Assembly: GCA_963971405.1 (NCBI GenBank)
Contig: OZ020487.1
Coordinates: 16,403,344 to 16,467,343, forward strand
DNA from: Psococerastis gibbosa
Taxonomy: Eukaryota; Arthropoda; Insecta; Psocodea; Psocidae
DNA: 64,000 bases
Reading direction: 5' to 3'
Shown here: piece by piece, positions 1 through 11,438 of the stretch
How positions within the stretch are numbered: position 1 is the first letter of the stretch
How the letters are laid out: every line of letters starts with the position of its first letter
Made by a program: the position numbers and the translations under genes
Notes under the pieces: model-generated
Databases searched by the model: none
What the model saw: only the letters and a program-made list of their open reading frames with translations
Told to the model about the DNA's origin: nothing

Positions 1-657
1 AAACTTGGGCAAATTTGGAAGCGAGTCTTAATAAAGTTTGCAACTCGTTAATGTTTTTTACGAAATATATCTGAAAACCTAGGTTTCCGGTTTTGTCGTC
101 AAGGGTGTCTTGCTAAAAAAAAACCGTGGTGTGGCATCGTTTAATGTTAAACGGTTTAATCTGGTAGACGGAAATCGATTGTTAATGGTACTTGGCTTGT
201 AATCTTGTTCTTTCCTCTAAAAAGACAATATTTGTATTTGTTTAAGGTGTTATCTTTATAAATGGATATTCTACGCTAGCTTTCATTGCTCTTTTTGGTG
301 TTTTGGGAACACTCACAATGGCTGTTTCTTAATCAATATAGCCAATAGACCTGCCTGAGTTTATTATGTACTATATTAGTTATTTATTTAAAATTAATTG
401 TTAGCTATTGGCTTTTTGTAATTATTTGCCAGTGTGAGGTTCTCTAAAGCCAGACCCACTGTATTGTATTTAATGATGTATAATGTATTAATGTTAGGTT
501 TCACCTGTCCTGTTTTATTGTTAAACCTTTAACCTTGTGGATAATATTGTTGCGGAGACTTTGCGCTCATAAAATATAGTCTGGAGCATTGGTCATTTAT
601 TACTTGTTTTTTTTTTTCTCCTTACAAATACCGATTCAATCAGCCAATCGCTTAAAG

Positions 658-967
658 CAGTGGTCAGCAAAGTGCAGCTCTTGGCTTCTAAAGTGGGGCT
701 CTGGCCCAAATATCCACGGATTCACTTTTAAGAAAGATTTGGTAAGAAAAAAAACATCTTTATTGATAAATTAAATTTCTTCTATAAATCGAGGACATGT
801 ATAATTTTTAAAAGCTAAAATACAGATACCGGTATGTAATTAAAATTTAGTTTTATTTAGTGTAAACAAAAGTTAACTATACAAGAAGATTTGGCTCCCA
901 ATTTTTTTTTTTTAATTGTTGTAATGTTCATATTTGGCTCTTTGGCTAAAAAAATTTCCGACCACTG
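658..967. mobile_element. hAT-type MITE with 8-bp duplication
   Basis: 310 bp with terminal repeats CAGTGGTC / GACCACTG, flanked by GCTTAAAG on both sides (650-657 and 968-975). The 8-bp duplication and CAGTGG ends are typical of hAT elements. Confidence 0.82.
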
Positions 968-1359
968 GCTTAAAGCATAAGTTGTGCCTTAAAGCTGAAT
1001 CTATAGAATGATGTATCTTTATGTGCCTTTAATGTAATGGAGCTTCTTTAAGGGTAGACATAATACGGTGTATCGAATTAGCCTGAAAAGAAATGAATGA
1101 ATATTGTGGTACAAAAATTCTCAAGCTTCAAATATTTTTCTACAATGACAATGAAAAAATAAACTATAAAGCATGACTTCACCAACGACAATTCTACAGG
1201 GGCGCTGTCAAAGTGATATAATGGGTCGATTATCATAATTTTCTTTTTAACAAAAAATGGCTAAAATTTCGAAATTAATAGGCTAAAAAATAAGCTAGTT
1301 TTTATCTTTCAGGATCATTGTGTCCCCCGATTCCATTCAAGTCGAGTAATTCCTTTTTT

Positions 1360-2178
1360 GCTTTCCAATTTATACGTAGTATAAGGAAAGCTTTGTGCTG
1401 ACGGTCGAAATTTTCGATTCCGAGATTTCAACGGATTTTCACGTTTTGAGGTCCCAGGAACCAAAAACGTGGTTTTTACGAAATGTCTGTCTGTTCATCG
1501 ATTTCTGGGCCAAGTACTCGGTCGATTTGTATGAAATTTGGTATGTATGTAGGTTCACAAAAATCATACCTCGAGACCATTTTTTTTATTTTGGACTAAC
1601 TCAATTTGGGGGGGGGGTCGGTTTATTATAAAAAAAAACTCCAAAAAAATTATTTCTCAAAAACGGCTACATCGATTTCTTTTAAATTCACATACATTGT
1701 AGTCGTTATTAATGGTAACAAAATGCAGCAGTGGGTCGCTTGCCCCTTGATAGTTTGCTTCTCGGGGTAAAAAAATAAAAATAACTAAATTTTAATGAAA
1801 ATGAATAACAAATAATTTTTCTGTGAAACCTTTCTATGGATGATTTCTACCTTCAGGCATGTTTAAGGTGTTAAATTGAGTAACGAAACCAGGTTGCCTT
1901 CCCAAAAAAACTATTTGGTTTTGTGCAAAATTTTTTTTTGAAAATTGGCGCTTAAGTGCATTGCGTGCCCCAACATTATTACTGTGTGGTAATGTGTTGG
2001 TCTGACCTATCTAGAATTTACCTCACCTCCAGTGACGTCAGGTGGACCCCCCCCCCCCCCCGCCCCCGAGATATCCGAAATTTAACCATAGGAAAATTAT
2101 TTACCATGAAATTACTCATTTTCTCCATCCACTAATTGATAAATTGGAAAGCATGTTCGAGTGAACTCGGACCGGTTC
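1360..2178 (+). mobile_element. DINE-1/HINE-like element, copy 1
   Basis: About 0.82 kb, starting GCTTTCCAATTTATACG. It has a short TGTCTG-rich tract, poly-G and poly-C tracts, the complementary ATAAATTGGAAAGC near the right end, then a hairpin GTTCGAGT-GA-ACTCGGAC and the terminus CGGTTC. T precedes and T follows the element. This order (5' subterminal repeat, microsatellite, 3' subterminal repeat, hairpin) matches helentron-derived elements. Confidence 0.65.
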
Positions 2179-3454
2179 TTTTATTGATAACGATTCTTTT
2201 TAGTCGGTACCTAGGGATAGGGAATGTCGAGGCAACTAAATTTAACCTTAGGACATACTATTTGCCATAGAACCAATTACCACCCATATACATAGTCATT
2301 TCTAACTCGAGTCTTATGCTATTTATAAAATAATGAGGAAAACATGGACGGGTTCACTCGTTCTGATTCTTAATATTTCATTTTGTGATTATCATCTATT
2401 GTACCTATTTCATCTAACAACTAACTGTTTTGGTTTTAAATAAAAATATAAATACACTATGTGTGCTAGTTTGTACTTTTTCTGAAGGGATATTATTAAT
2501 TTTTAAAAATAAATAAACTAATAATAAAAACGTCAAAATCTAAAGTGCGCCAAAAATAACGGAAATACAGGAAAACCACATGTTCTAAATCTAATACCAC
2601 GTCGAATATGTGGTCATGCCACTTTAAAAATGGCGCAAGTAAATAAGTAAACAATAACAATTTTTTGAATTTAAAATATTTTAGTAAATGTGCATCAATT
2701 TATACATAATATCAGTTTATACTTGTAAAATATAAATATAAGCATCAAAAAATGGTAAGTTTGACAATGCAAAAGTGTTTTTTTTAGAGAAGATATTAAG
2801 TGTTACTAGAGCAAAATGGAAAATATGTACTGTAAGTAGGGAAGGCTGTTCCACCACTTGTCCTCTTCTCCACTACCACCATCAAGTTATTTGGTACTAA
2901 ATAAAACTGTTGTAGTCCCTAACTAACCCCAACAAGGTTACAATTACAAAATACCCTTGCCTACAAGGCCACAATTACCATTACCAATACGTAGGTACAG
3001 TATATTATTATTACTATTATTACAATTATAATACTAGCCCGTATTGAGTACCGTTTGTAACGTTCAAAACATGTCTGTTGTCTCTATGATTTGACGAATG
3101 AAAATTAGTTTTAGGATTTTGAATTTTTGACATAACATTTTATTTAGAAATGGGTGGGAGGAAAGCTTTTTGAAAGATCTACTAGAGGCGCTAGTAGTCG
3201 AGCACATGTATGACAGGGGCTATCACGCTGCAAAGCAGTCGGTGGAGCGAGAGAATGAGACTGCGAGACACGGCGCAGTTTTGCGGGGCCTTTCATTGAG
3301 GGAGGTCGTTGTTAGTAATCATCCCGTGGTAAATTTTTCGATTGTTATTGAACATTTACTAAGTGTGTTAGTGATGTGAGTTTATGACAGCAAAGAATCC
3401 GTTCAGTACATGACAATAAGTGTTTGAAGTCTCATCGGCTACGTTTTGGATTTA
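2179..3454 (+). other. 5' flank and probable 5' UTR of the KLF gene
   Basis: AT-rich flank to about 3150, then an abrupt richer stretch (3160-3350) leading into the first coding exon. A 70-codon open frame at 3170-3379 lies here. It starts at a TTG and resembles no family I know, so it is more likely 5' UTR or promoter-proximal sequence. No convincing TATA box or initiator could be picked out by eye. Confidence 0.35.
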
Positions 3455-3800
3455 ATGCGACAGCGCGGGGTTGAAGGAACCACGCCCACATTGGGGGCGA
3501 TGGATCGCCAGTGCGACATGGAACTCAAGCTTGCCGCTCAGTGCTTGCTGTCTATGGCAAGGAGTAAAGAGCCTCTTGATCTTTCTGCAAAATTGCCCAC
3601 ACCTACGTTTATGGTTGAACGCATTCTAACTGATCTAACTTGTATAAAACAGGAGCCGGTGCCAAATGTATTATACGAGGTAGAAGTGGAATACCCTCGC
3701 CGAACCGTGGTTAGAAAAACGCATAGCTGTGCGTTCTCAGGCTGCAACAAGACGTATGGCAAAAGCTCTCATCTTAAAGCACACCTCAGAACTCATACTG
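3455..3800 (+). CDS. KLF13: Krueppel-like factor (KLF9/13/16 type), exon 1
   Basis: First coding exon of a nuclear zinc-finger transcription factor expected to bind GC-rich/CACCC promoter boxes. It encodes residues 1-115 of 209. Seen: AAQCLLSM at residues 27-34 resembles the Sin3-interaction helix of KLF9/13/16; PLDLS at 40-44 matches the CtBP-binding consensus PxDLS; then an IKQEP stretch; then the first C2H2 finger (Cys92, Cys97, His110, His114). The ATG at 3455 is the first in frame; a second ATG at residue 16 is an alternative start. The exon ends after one base of a Gly codon in the TG|ERP linker, at a GTAAGT donor. Assignment to the 9/13/16 group rests on the third finger and tail (see exon 3). 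KLF13 is the nearest vertebrate label, not a proven one-to-one orthologue. Confidence 0.88.
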
Positions 3801-4840
3801 GTAAGTTCAAGTCTAGCATAATCTCGCCGAATCGCCTTTGTTTTTATTATTTGTCATCACTCTAAATGCTTTGTTATTGTTTTTCAATGGAAGTAACCAA
3901 ATCAATCAATCTTTGTCCATGACCCACCAAGGTGGGATAGACGGCGTCCAATAGAAAAAAAATCTAAAACAAAAACAAGTTTCATGCGAAGGCTTACTCT
4001 TGGCATATTCAAGTAATACTGGCAAAATTTCTTTTAATACGCAATTATTCATATTAATAACTGCAATAAAGGGTTCGAAATGTGAGAAGCGAGAAACGAT
4101 ATCCAATTAGAGTTAGGTAGGAAAGTAGCAGCCAAGTAATCGTGCAGTTATGGTTATAATCAAAATCCTCTCCCGATTACCAATGAGGCTGCATTTCTAG
4201 CGCAGTCTCAACTGTACTGTTGAGTGTTCGCTGCAGTAGAGCACTGGCGTGCTTCGTAAATAAATCGCAAAAATTCCCCAAATTTTTGATTTTTCTGATT
4301 TTCCATGATACAACCAAATCGTAACACGAAATTTTGTATAAGTGTTGCGTGTAAATAAGGAAGGGATAAGAAGTCTTCAGCCAGATGAGTTGTGCATAAA
4401 ACCCTTAGGTCAGTCTATCTTCAACTCTTATCACCCACAGACCACGGGGTCATACGATTTATTATGCGCAGTTCGTTTCATGGCGCCTCTTGTCCGTTCG
4501 TTCTTTTATCAGTGCAAAATTGGAACAGTTTGTATCCGTCTTGTGATGTGACCTACAATGCGACGAAATCCGAGAACTTAAGTTGACCAGTTGACACGAT
4601 AGGGGCAAATGTCTTTAACCTTTGTAATATGTTTCATTGTTCCAACAATGCATATTAGTTCGTTCAAGCGCTGGTTATGACTGTTTGTCAATGTCAAACC
4701 TTTTTTGGTTCATTGCTGACAAGGCCGTAGCTATAGATTTGCGACGGGGGGGGGGGGGGGGGGAGCTTAAGAAAGCAAAACTGAATTTTTGTAAATTCAA
4801 CAAGTAGAAAATAATATAGAAAGGACAGAACAAATTTATA

Positions 4841-5723
4841 CAGGGTCTGTCCGGAAAGTAATGTCAGTGCATTTTTTTTACGGAGACTACACAAAAGCTC
4901 GCTTTACTGGCTCAGAGTTTGGTGGAGGGAGCTGGCAACAAGTTCCAACAAGCGTCAGCTGGCTACCGATCGTTGTAGTGGTCACATCAGTTGTTCCATG
5001 TGAGTCGATACAATAACCCGGTGCAAGAAAAAAGCGTTCGCTTTAGCAACGGATGGCGATCATGTTTGGTGTAAAACTGGAGAAGACTGCTGCAGAAGCC
5101 ATTAAAATGTTGAAGAAGGCTTTCGACGACGATTGCCTTTTGGGTAGGCAAATTTTCCGGTGGCACAAGAAGGTCGGGATGACGCCAATGACGAGCCCCA
5201 CGCTGGACGGCCAACAAACTCCACTGCCAACGACATGTGCAACCTGTGCGTGACTTGTTGAACACTGATCGACGTGTAAGTGTCCCTTTGATTTCCGATA
5301 AATTAAACATTACTAAAACCTTAAACAGACAACAGTAGTGGAGGTTGATGGCCGTCCAGCGCGGGGCTCGTTGTTGGCATCTTCCCGACCTTCTGCGAAA
5401 GCCTTGTGCCACCGGACAATTAGCCCGAAAGGTAATCGTCGACAAAAGCCTTCTTTAAAATTATATAATGGTTTCCGCAGCACTCTTCTCCAGTTTTACA
5501 CAAAACTTGATCGCCATCCGTTGCTCAAGCGAACGCATTTTTTCGTCTTGCACCGGGTTAGTGTACCGACTCACATGCGACCACTACAACGATCGGTAGC
5601 CAGCTGGCCCTTGTTGGAACTTGTTGCCAGATCCCCCCACCAAAATCTGAGCCAGAAAAGCACGCGCTTGCGCGTACAGTCTCCGTAAAAAAATCACTGA
5701 CATTACTTTCCGGACAGACCCTG
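4841..5723. mobile_element. Inverted-duplicated (snapback) mariner
   Basis: 883 bp flanked by TA. Both ends are CAGGGTCTGTCCGGAAAGTA in inverted orientation, and the arms extend for nearly 390 bp. The left arm encodes a mariner N-terminal helix-turn-helix region (KTAAEAIKMLKKAFDDD, IFRWHKK); the right arm encodes the diverged equivalent on the minus strand. The middle retains TDRRVSVPLISDKLNITKT, the next transposase segment. The DDD catalytic domain is absent. Confidence 0.85.
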
Positions 5724-5954
5724 TATGATTAAATTGAAGCGCTTCCTCGGCGGTGGACACAGGTATAGTGGCCAAAATTATTAGGAGTTTTCTAATATTT
5801 TGGGAAAAAATCGCGCTTTAGTATCAAGCAGCAAGCAATTTTTAATTTTTAACGAGGGGGGGGGGCCCGGGGGGGGGGGGGTCCGGACCTCTGGATATGC
5901 AATCATCAATAATGCGAATGCACTTCAAATTATTAATGCGAAATGTTTGCTTAA

Positions 5955-6397
5955 GCCGGCTATTCCACTTGTCAATTTCTCTTCAATAATTGGTGAGATT
6001 TTTTCTTTACTCTATGTCATTGTCCATTTTAACTTCCACATGTTAAAATTGATCAATAATCATAGAGTAAAATTACGCTTTGCAAATAATAACAAACTAA
6101 AATTAAACAATGTGTCCGGTTGAAGGATTTACAAATATAACTGTGGCCAATCGGTGTATGATTTTAATTAATTTCTTGAGAACAAACGAATTATTTCACA
6201 ATTTAAATCATAAAATTTCTTGTAGATTATAAAATTATAAGAAAGCAAACTTACAAAATTGGAAAAAATTGAAAACAAAAATGGTCAATTATTGAAGACA
6301 ATTTGAATGAGGTGTAAAAATATAGATGCAACATTGATGATTTTCCGTCAATGACATTGTCCAAATTGAAGAAAAATTGACAAGTGGAATAGCCGCC
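5955..6397. mobile_element. Palindromic MITE with TAA duplication
   Basis: 443 bp, ends GCCGGCTATTCCACTTGTC and its near-complement, flanked by TAA on both sides. It belongs to the GGCGGnnATTCCAC family of this window; its interior is related to that of 47318-47745. Confidence 0.78.
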
Positions 6398-6753
6398 TAA
6401 GGAAGTTTGATGAAATGCTTGTTGTAGTATTTTTAAAGGCTTCTTATGGACTTAGGCCTATTTTGGTGGCCCATTGAACCTTGCCCTGCCAACGAGCTCA
6501 TCATTATTGGTCTTCTTATCCGTATTATGAATGACAAATGGTACACATCCTCGATGTCAATTGTCAACCCACACCAGTTGCAAGCGACAATGGACATGCC
6601 AAAGCCAAGACAAGTCTGATGGATGCTTACTAATGAAATAAGCGGAACCCGTTGCTGGGCTTACCTGCTAAGCTCTTGATCTAGGAGAGGTCCTTACGTA
6701 TTGTGCAAGTAGGAGTGCCTAACCAACGTAGCCGAGTCAAAAGTCTTCCCTTA

Positions 6754-7140
6754 GGAGGGATTCCACCGACCGGCTAGGGCTAAATTCAAAAGCGGTGACG
6801 TGGTAGCAGACATTCAAGACATAGGCGGGGTTTCCACCGACCTCGCATTGCAGAATGCAAATGACATTGACGGAAATGTTTGTTTTTCTTTTTATAGAAA
6901 TCTATTAAAATGTTTGTAATTAACATATCCCATGACGCCATTTTTTAATTTTAGTTTGTTTGTGATTTTACTGTATGATCATCGATCAATTTTAACTATG
7001 GAATAGAGAAAAACAAAAATTTCCGTCAATGTCATTTGCATTCTGCAATGAGAGGTCGGTGGAAATCCCGCCTAAGTCTTGAATGTCTGCTACCACGTCA
7101 CCGTTTTTGTATTTAGCCCTAGCCGGTCGGTGGAATCCCC
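6754..7140. mobile_element. Composite nested palindromic MITE, copy 1
   Basis: Outer arms (GGAGGGATTCCACCGACCGG, then GACGTGGTAGCAGACATTCA) enclose an inner MITE at 6834-7072 (GGCGGGGTTTCCACCGACC to its complement). The inner element sits at the loop of the outer palindrome, so the whole remains one large hairpin. Related composites are at 21199 and 44024. Confidence 0.8.
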
Positions 7141-7581
7141 TAGTTACGACTGTGCCCTTAGCCAGAATAGAATGGGATGTCCCCTTACGTGCCCACCAGA
7201 CTTGTTCAGTTATTCTGATTTCTGGGCAGTTCCGGGAAGATGGGGAAACAATTGATCCCAAATCAATACTTACTTACTTTTACTTTTACTACGCCTTTTC
7301 CTCATGGAGGGTCGGCGGCACGGCAGCGTCGTTTCCACAAATCAATGTAAAAGTAAAAGTGGTGGGTGACTTAATTGTCTCTAGCCAATGAACTATCGTA
7401 TTAAGATTGCAAAAGTAAACTGTCGGTGTTACCTTAGCCAGATCCCAGATGTCTTTTCTACTCTACTACGTACTTCACCCAAGATAATTCCTATTATTCT
7501 TCTGATTAGCTAATCATTGATATGGCCTTTTGTAGAATGGTGTACTTACGATGATCCTATGTTCCAAGTTTATACCTATCG

Positions 7582-7873
7582 CAGTGGTTCCCAGCCTTTT
7601 TGTGGTTGCGACCCAATTTCTAATGTAGTCAAGGTGCTGCGACCCTAAACCATTGCGATTACTGAAATCTGCCATAAACCGTAAGAGTCCCTGGTCTAAG
7701 AAAACATTCACCCGGCAGTTGGTGAGCTGCACTTATCTTATCTGTAAAAAATAAGAACTGTGGTGACTGGTGGGAGCGAAAAAATTAAGTTTTATGCATT
7801 ATTTTGAGAGGATTGTTTTTTATTAATTTTATTTAGGGACGGTGGGGTCGCGGCCTGTAGGTTCGAACCACTA
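7582..7873. mobile_element. hAT-type MITE (degenerate)
   Basis: Begins CAGTGGTTCCCAGCC and ends GGTTCGAACCACTA, a common hAT terminal sequence. An 8-bp duplication was not recognised, so the borders are approximate. Confidence 0.6.
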
Positions 7874-8559
7874 TAGGCTAAGCCCATTCAATTTTTAATG
7901 CCAAAACAGAACGTCATCGAGGAAAAGGAAATACGTTTGTGGATTGTTTTTATAGAACCCCCATTTCAAATTTGAAGCACTCTTTAGCATAATTCCATAA
8001 TTTTAGTTGACTTAAGACTTAGGTGTGTAGACATTTCAGTATAATCTTCTATTTAAGTCTAAAGTCGACCGGAATCACCATTGTAGCAGTTATTTTTGTT
8101 TATCATATTAAAATGATGCCCTACTGATGCCCTTATGCTAAAAAAGTGCAGGGTCTTTTATCTGCTCACGCATGCGATGCCCTCATGACGATATCATGCT
8201 CCTTCTGAGGCATTCTCGTCTCAACAAAAGCTGTGCTGTTTTGTCCCGACAACAAAGGTCCCCCATACAGACGAGGATAGCTGCAGACGTTGGCGACCTC
8301 CCGGCCCGTATCACATCCTGTTGTCGTATACACCACCTCCTTGGCCAACCTTGCTCTCTTTCCGCACTTAATGAATAACTTTGTACTCGGACTCGTGTTG
8401 TGGTTAGTCACTTTCACCCGGAAAGCTGAAAAAATGTTGTAGGTATAGTCCACGCAAAATGAGAAAGTATGGACATGAAATGTTTTGATCCTGTGCAACA
8501 CTGTAAAAATATCCTTTGCACAATTTTTGTTATGCCTTGCATCCAATGCAACAAGGTTA

Positions 8560-8711
8560 GGCGGTTAGGTTAGGTTAGGTTCAACCAACGTCAATAGTGA
8601 TAGTAAATGTAGTTTTGACGTGGTAGCAGACATTAAAGACATGATAAAAATCTCTGCTACCACGTCAAAACTACATTTACTATCACTATTGACGTTGGTT
8701 GAATCTCCGCC
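8560..8711. mobile_element. Short palindromic MITE with TTAGG repeats in one arm
   Basis: 152-bp hairpin. The arms match (CAACGTCAATAGTGATAG...), but the left arm alone carries GGTTAGGTTAGGTTAGG, an insect telomere-type tandem, where the right arm has AGAT. Confidence 0.78.
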
Positions 8712-9109
8712 TAACGCAAAATGGTGGAAGGAATATTTTTACAGTGTTGCACAGGATCAAAACATTCCATGTCCATACTTTTCTCATTTTGTGTGGACTA
8801 TACCCTGTGCACTGGCAGCGAATGCTTGCTGGCATTAATAATATTGTATAGAGTTTCGTCGTGTTGGCGTTTCACTGGCAATTTTCACACTTGGAAGCCT
8901 TCAATTAATGAACCTGTCAAGACCCTCTGCTATTTGACCCTGCTGTTATAAATGACGTCTAGTGATGTTTCCAAAACATGTCAAACCGTCTGAGCTAATT
9001 TTCTTTGTCATCCTTGAGCGCCTCACCAGTTCGGTTTGTGATTGCTGTTTTCCTTTGTACAAATCAATTTTGAATTCGAACTAGGCCGAAAGTGAATGAT
9101 TAAAAAAAA

Positions 9110-9270
9110 ATTAATGGCATACAAGAAATTTAATGAATGCATCCGATTGACCTCTTCAGTCGCCTCTGTAGGTTAGTACCCGTGTTGAGTTACGACACGT
9201 CTCCGATCGCATGACGTGTAGAGGCTCGCACAAGTGCAAGCACGTTACTACCTGGCCATCGAAGTTGATT
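9110..9270 (+). repeat. Short interspersed repeat (GAGTTACGACACGTCTCCGA family)
   Basis: About 160 bp containing ATGCATCCGATTGACCTC and GTGTTGAGTTACGACACG. Other copies: 24385-24550 (minus), 41145-41285 (plus), 54680-54815 (plus). No class assigned. Confidence 0.6.
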
Positions 9271-11089
9271 TAAATCATTACTTAACGGCAGCGGCGGATA
9301 TAAGGGGTTTATGGCAATGTTGTGATATTATTTAGCAAAGGGTTAGTTGGACTTACATTGCCTGCTGTATTAATAGTCAGTAAAGGCAAGGGCCTCACAA
9401 TCATGGAACAATTAGAGCGGAGCCCATTGATAATATTGATATTTCATGCACTGTATTCTCCATTGTACCGTTTAATACCATGTGTCAGTTGTGTACATCT
9501 ATTGGGATACATGCGTAAGCTGTCCAATATTTGTTGCAAAATACTGTTCTTGTATGAATATTATTAATTCCTGTGAACAATATGATCATAAGTTAATTGT
9601 AAGATGGGTTAACTGTAGGAGTGGCCCCAAAATTCGCCCATATGGAAATTAAAGGCAATTTTCTTTCTTCTTTCCTTCTTTCTTAAGATCATTCGCTTTG
9701 TTTGTTCATCAGCTGTTAAGCGATTGCATCAAATTGCGGCGGAAGTGGATCCGGGCCAAAGGAACGCTCAATGTGCCATCTCTTGTACTATTTGTTACAA
9801 TGCTCAGCATTCAGCCATTGCCAAATAATTTAACAGGAATTCCTGTTTTCCCCCATCAAACGTTAGAAGGGAATAATTATTATTATGTGCCAGACAATAT
9901 CAATATTATTGTATCTATAAACGACTTGCCCCTGCTGCGGGAGGATATTTCTATTTCACGTGGGGAGTATCTTTTAATCGGACACCAGCCTCACGCAAGT
10001 CTAATCTGTTTTACAACTCTCCACTGCTTGCTTGCACCTGATTTTGCCCTGTTAGTAGCTGTAATCAATTTCCGCTGCAACACTATACGTTTCGGAATTG
10101 GCGCCAATCCAGAACACGCGAAACTTAAGGCTGTCTCCACGAATCTGCATGTCATCCGTTGACAATTGACAATATTATATTTATTGATACATTTACATTA
10201 GTTAAGTGTGTAGTTGGGCATAACATTAGCTGCTTGCCCAATTCTTCAGTTTACATCTCCGATTTTCCATAAATTAATTGGAGAGAAATAGACTACCTTC
10301 CTTATTTCTGAGGCGATTACTAGTCATTTGTACGATATATGGGTTAGAAATAATATTCCGCCTACATAGCTTTAAGAGGATATGCTACGTAGAAAATTGG
10401 CACCCCAAAATTAAATACTTTTCCTTTTTTATTTAATTAACTCAGCAAGTTATTAAAAATTTGACTCATCTAAGTTACTAAAGACTACTTCGTGCATCAT
10501 ATAATCGGGTATTTTCACTTTTCGGTTTTGTAGTTCTCCCAAAAATCCCAGAATACGCGAAATTTTAGTCCTGTCTGGTATTTATGAACGGACTAAGGTA
10601 CCAAATTTTTAATATTTCCTATCATATAAGGCAAGAAATAGTCTTATACAACTTCCATGAGCCAAATTTTTAATGACTTGCTTTGTTAATTAAATAAAAA
10701 AATAATGTACCCGAAAATTGGCATCCCAAAATTAAATACTTTTCATTTTTTATTGAATTAACTGAGCAAGTTATTAAATATTTGGCTCATCTAAGTTATT
10801 GAAGACTACTTCGTGCATCATATAATCGGGTATTTTAACTTTTCGGTTTTGTAGTTCTCCCAAAAATCCCAGAATACGCGAAATTTTAGTCCTGTCTGGT
10901 ATTTATGAACGAACTAAGGTACCAAAAATTCAATATTTCCTATCATATGAGGCAAGAAACAGTCTTCTACAACTTATATGAGCCAAATTTTTAATGACTT
11001 GCTTTGTTAATTAAATAAAAAATTGGCATACCAAAATTAAATACTTTTCATTTTTTATTAAATTAACTGAGCAAGTTATTAAATATTTT

Positions 11090-11114
11090 GTAGTCTCTTC
11101 GGAGCTACATATAT

Positions 11115-11146
<32 letters not shown>

Positions 11147-11198
11147 GGCCCCTGCGCAAGGATGACACGCAAAATCGTGAAGCGTTCCACATTTTTTT
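11090..11198 (+). ncRNA. U6: Full-length U6 snRNA sequence (retrocopy fused to a SINE)
   Basis: The sequence reads as complete U6 from its 5' stem-loop (GTAG TCTC TTCG GAG CTAC, a paired hairpin) through ACAGAGA-type and AGC motifs (GATACAGAGAAGATTAGC) to the 3' end GCGTTCCACATTTTTTT. It is immediately followed by the first base of a SINE, and the whole composite is bracketed by one 12-bp target duplication. It therefore inserted by retrotransposition rather than being a native pol III locus. No native promoter accompanies it: the upstream DNA is the interrupted TTAA-type element. Confidence 0.9.
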
Positions 11199-11438
11199 GC
11201 CGGCCGCCATACCAAGTTGAATCCAGCGGACCAGAGCAGGTTCAAAGCTGCAGATAAATTGGTCGTGTGCACAGTGCCGGTAGGGAAACATGGTAGGACT
11301 TGTCCTGGTCACCTCCGAACTAATCGTGTGACTTCACTGTGTTTCCCAAGTGGTTCGGAATCCACTATAATCAGGAGGTCCACTGGAGTCCTATGGGCCC
11401 ACACCGTGGCCTGGGACTGTGTCCAACCATACTACTAC
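11199..11438 (+). mobile_element. SINE with 5S-rRNA-like head, 3' part of the U6 chimera
   Basis: 240-bp SINE beginning GCCGGCCGCCATACCAAG and ending in a short (TAC)n tail. Its head resembles the 5' end of 5S rRNA (GCC...GGCCATACCA...TTGAAT), suggesting a SINE3-like origin; similarity further in is weak, so this is tentative. The same family occurs at 26642, 29686, 32732 and 51837. Target duplication TATTAAATATTT is at 11077-11088 and 11439-11450, outside the U6 and the SINE together. Confidence 0.85.

Noticed and set aside
3170..3379. 70-codon frame upstream of the KLF start
   Set aside because: Starts with TTG, resembles no protein and directly precedes the KLF exon; better explained as 5' UTR or promoter sequence.
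5800..6123. 107-codon open frame on the plus strand
   Set aside because: Starts in a G-tract and runs through a palindromic MITE; artefactual.
9698..10162. 154-codon open frame with no recognised domain
   Set aside because: Low-complexity hydrophobic composition, no splice context, no family resemblance, and it sits among decayed repeats; likely chance.
11090..11198. A functional native U6 gene
   Set aside because: Although the sequence is complete, it lies inside a retrotransposed unit with a target duplication and has no native upstream promoter.
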